Shown here: positions 63,255-64,000 of the stretch, one piece after another
Numbering within the stretch: position 1 is the stretch's first letter
How the letters are laid out: the number at the start of each line of letters is the position of its first letter
Assembly: GCA_933207985.1 (NCBI GenBank)
Contig: OW240921.1
Span: 89,976,986 to 90,040,985 of the forward strand
DNA length: 64,000 nt
From: Pelobates cultripes
Lineage: Eukaryota; Chordata; Amphibia; Anura; Pelobatidae
Direction: 5' to 3'
Notes under the pieces: generated by a model
The model's database searches: none
Told to the model about the DNA's origin: nothing
The model's input: the letters and a program-made list of their open reading frames with translations, nothing else
Translations under genes and position numbers: made by a program

Positions 63255-64000
63255 CTATGTCTAGAGAAGTGTTTTCTCAAGCTTTTTAATATTTATTTAG
63301 TTATTCTTATTAAAGTTCTGATTTTATTCTACATTTATTCATTAAAGTGTAGAACTGTATGATTTAGTCCTTTAACACTCTGAAAGAGTATATTATGTTT
63401 GCCTTGTACGTAGACAGACTTACAAATAGTTGTTCAGAAAGGTTTTTTTTTTTATTATTTTATTTATTTATTTTTTGCCTTTTTACTTTACTTAGCAATT
63501 TATTAATGGACACCCCGGACTGGAAGTGACAATTTTTGTAATACACTATACATACACTCACCTTTTAAAGTTTCTTCAGCTGCTATCCTTGCTCGAGCAA
63601 ACAGCAGCAGCAAGTTCTGTCCAGGAAGAGGGTTCTTCCAGAAGGCTTTCATTGTGGTCTTCAAAGTCTACACTTATCAAGCAGGTCTTAATGTATATAT
63701 TTCACGCCCCAGCAGCAGTTTCATTCATAGCATAATTGGAACAGCTGAATGAGCTAGGGCAGTCATACGGCAATATATCCTATGTATCATTTTAGTTTAC
63801 TGACGGTCCTCTTTTGTGAAAAGGCTGTGCACAGCATTCACTTCAGCTGTTGGCCTAGCGTGCATGCAGCCTCACATTGTACTGTAAACGTTTTATTAGG
63901 GCAGAGGAGTAATTATAGCTTCTCCTTCTGGGTCTTCATGTGCTATGACAGGAACATTATAATACTAAGGCAACGTCAATTCCCCACAATAAACGGATTA
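63255..64000. other. PPIH intron 4, end of window
   Basis: AT-rich. The expected next exon (starting with the VIKDFMIQGG region of cyclophilins) is not present before 64000. Confidence 0.5.

Overview
The window looks like nuclear DNA of a vertebrate, most likely a frog. It holds two split genes with GT-AG introns, and the interspersed DNA is the mix typical of amphibian genomes: L2-, CR1- and L1/Tx1-like LINE pieces, many short foldback elements with TTAA or 8-bp target duplications, and an intact Tc1-like transposon. The species call is inference from this mix.

Gene 1 (positions 2992-34271, + strand) is the 3' part of a long coiled-coil gene. Fifteen exons join in phase into 750 codons plus a stop. 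Its position directly upstream of PPIH, in the same orientation as CCDC30 upstream of PPIH in human, makes it very probably CCDC30. The 5' end lies before the window.

Gene 2 (from 40436, + strand, running off the right end) is PPIH, cyclophilin H, a peptidyl-prolyl isomerase of the U4/U6 snRNP. Its first four coding exons are present (66 codons plus 2 nt). Its promoter has a GC box and an ETS-type site just before the ATG.

Layout: 1-2991, upstream sequence with an ORF1-only L1-like element. 2992-34271, CCDC30 exons, with introns holding a second L1-like element, hAT-like elements, an L2 copy, a 37-bp minisatellite and Tc1-like copy 1. 34272-40435, intergenic, with a CR1 copy and a 194-bp-arm palindrome. 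40502-53403, the 12.9-kb PPIH intron 1, made almost wholly of repeats: a 40-bp minisatellite, a 30-bp satellite, a 6-kb inverted duplication enclosing an L2 copy that itself carries two L1 insertions, a 34-bp minisatellite, and Tc1-like copy 2. 53404-64000, PPIH exons 2-4 with TTAA-flanked MITEs and a perfect 93-bp inverted repeat.

The strongest unusual signals are two almost identical Tc1-like elements with complete 338-residue DD37E transposases (probably recently active), the large inverted duplication in PPIH intron 1, and three ORF1-only L1-like elements. I found no RNA gene, CRISPR array or prokaryote-type system.
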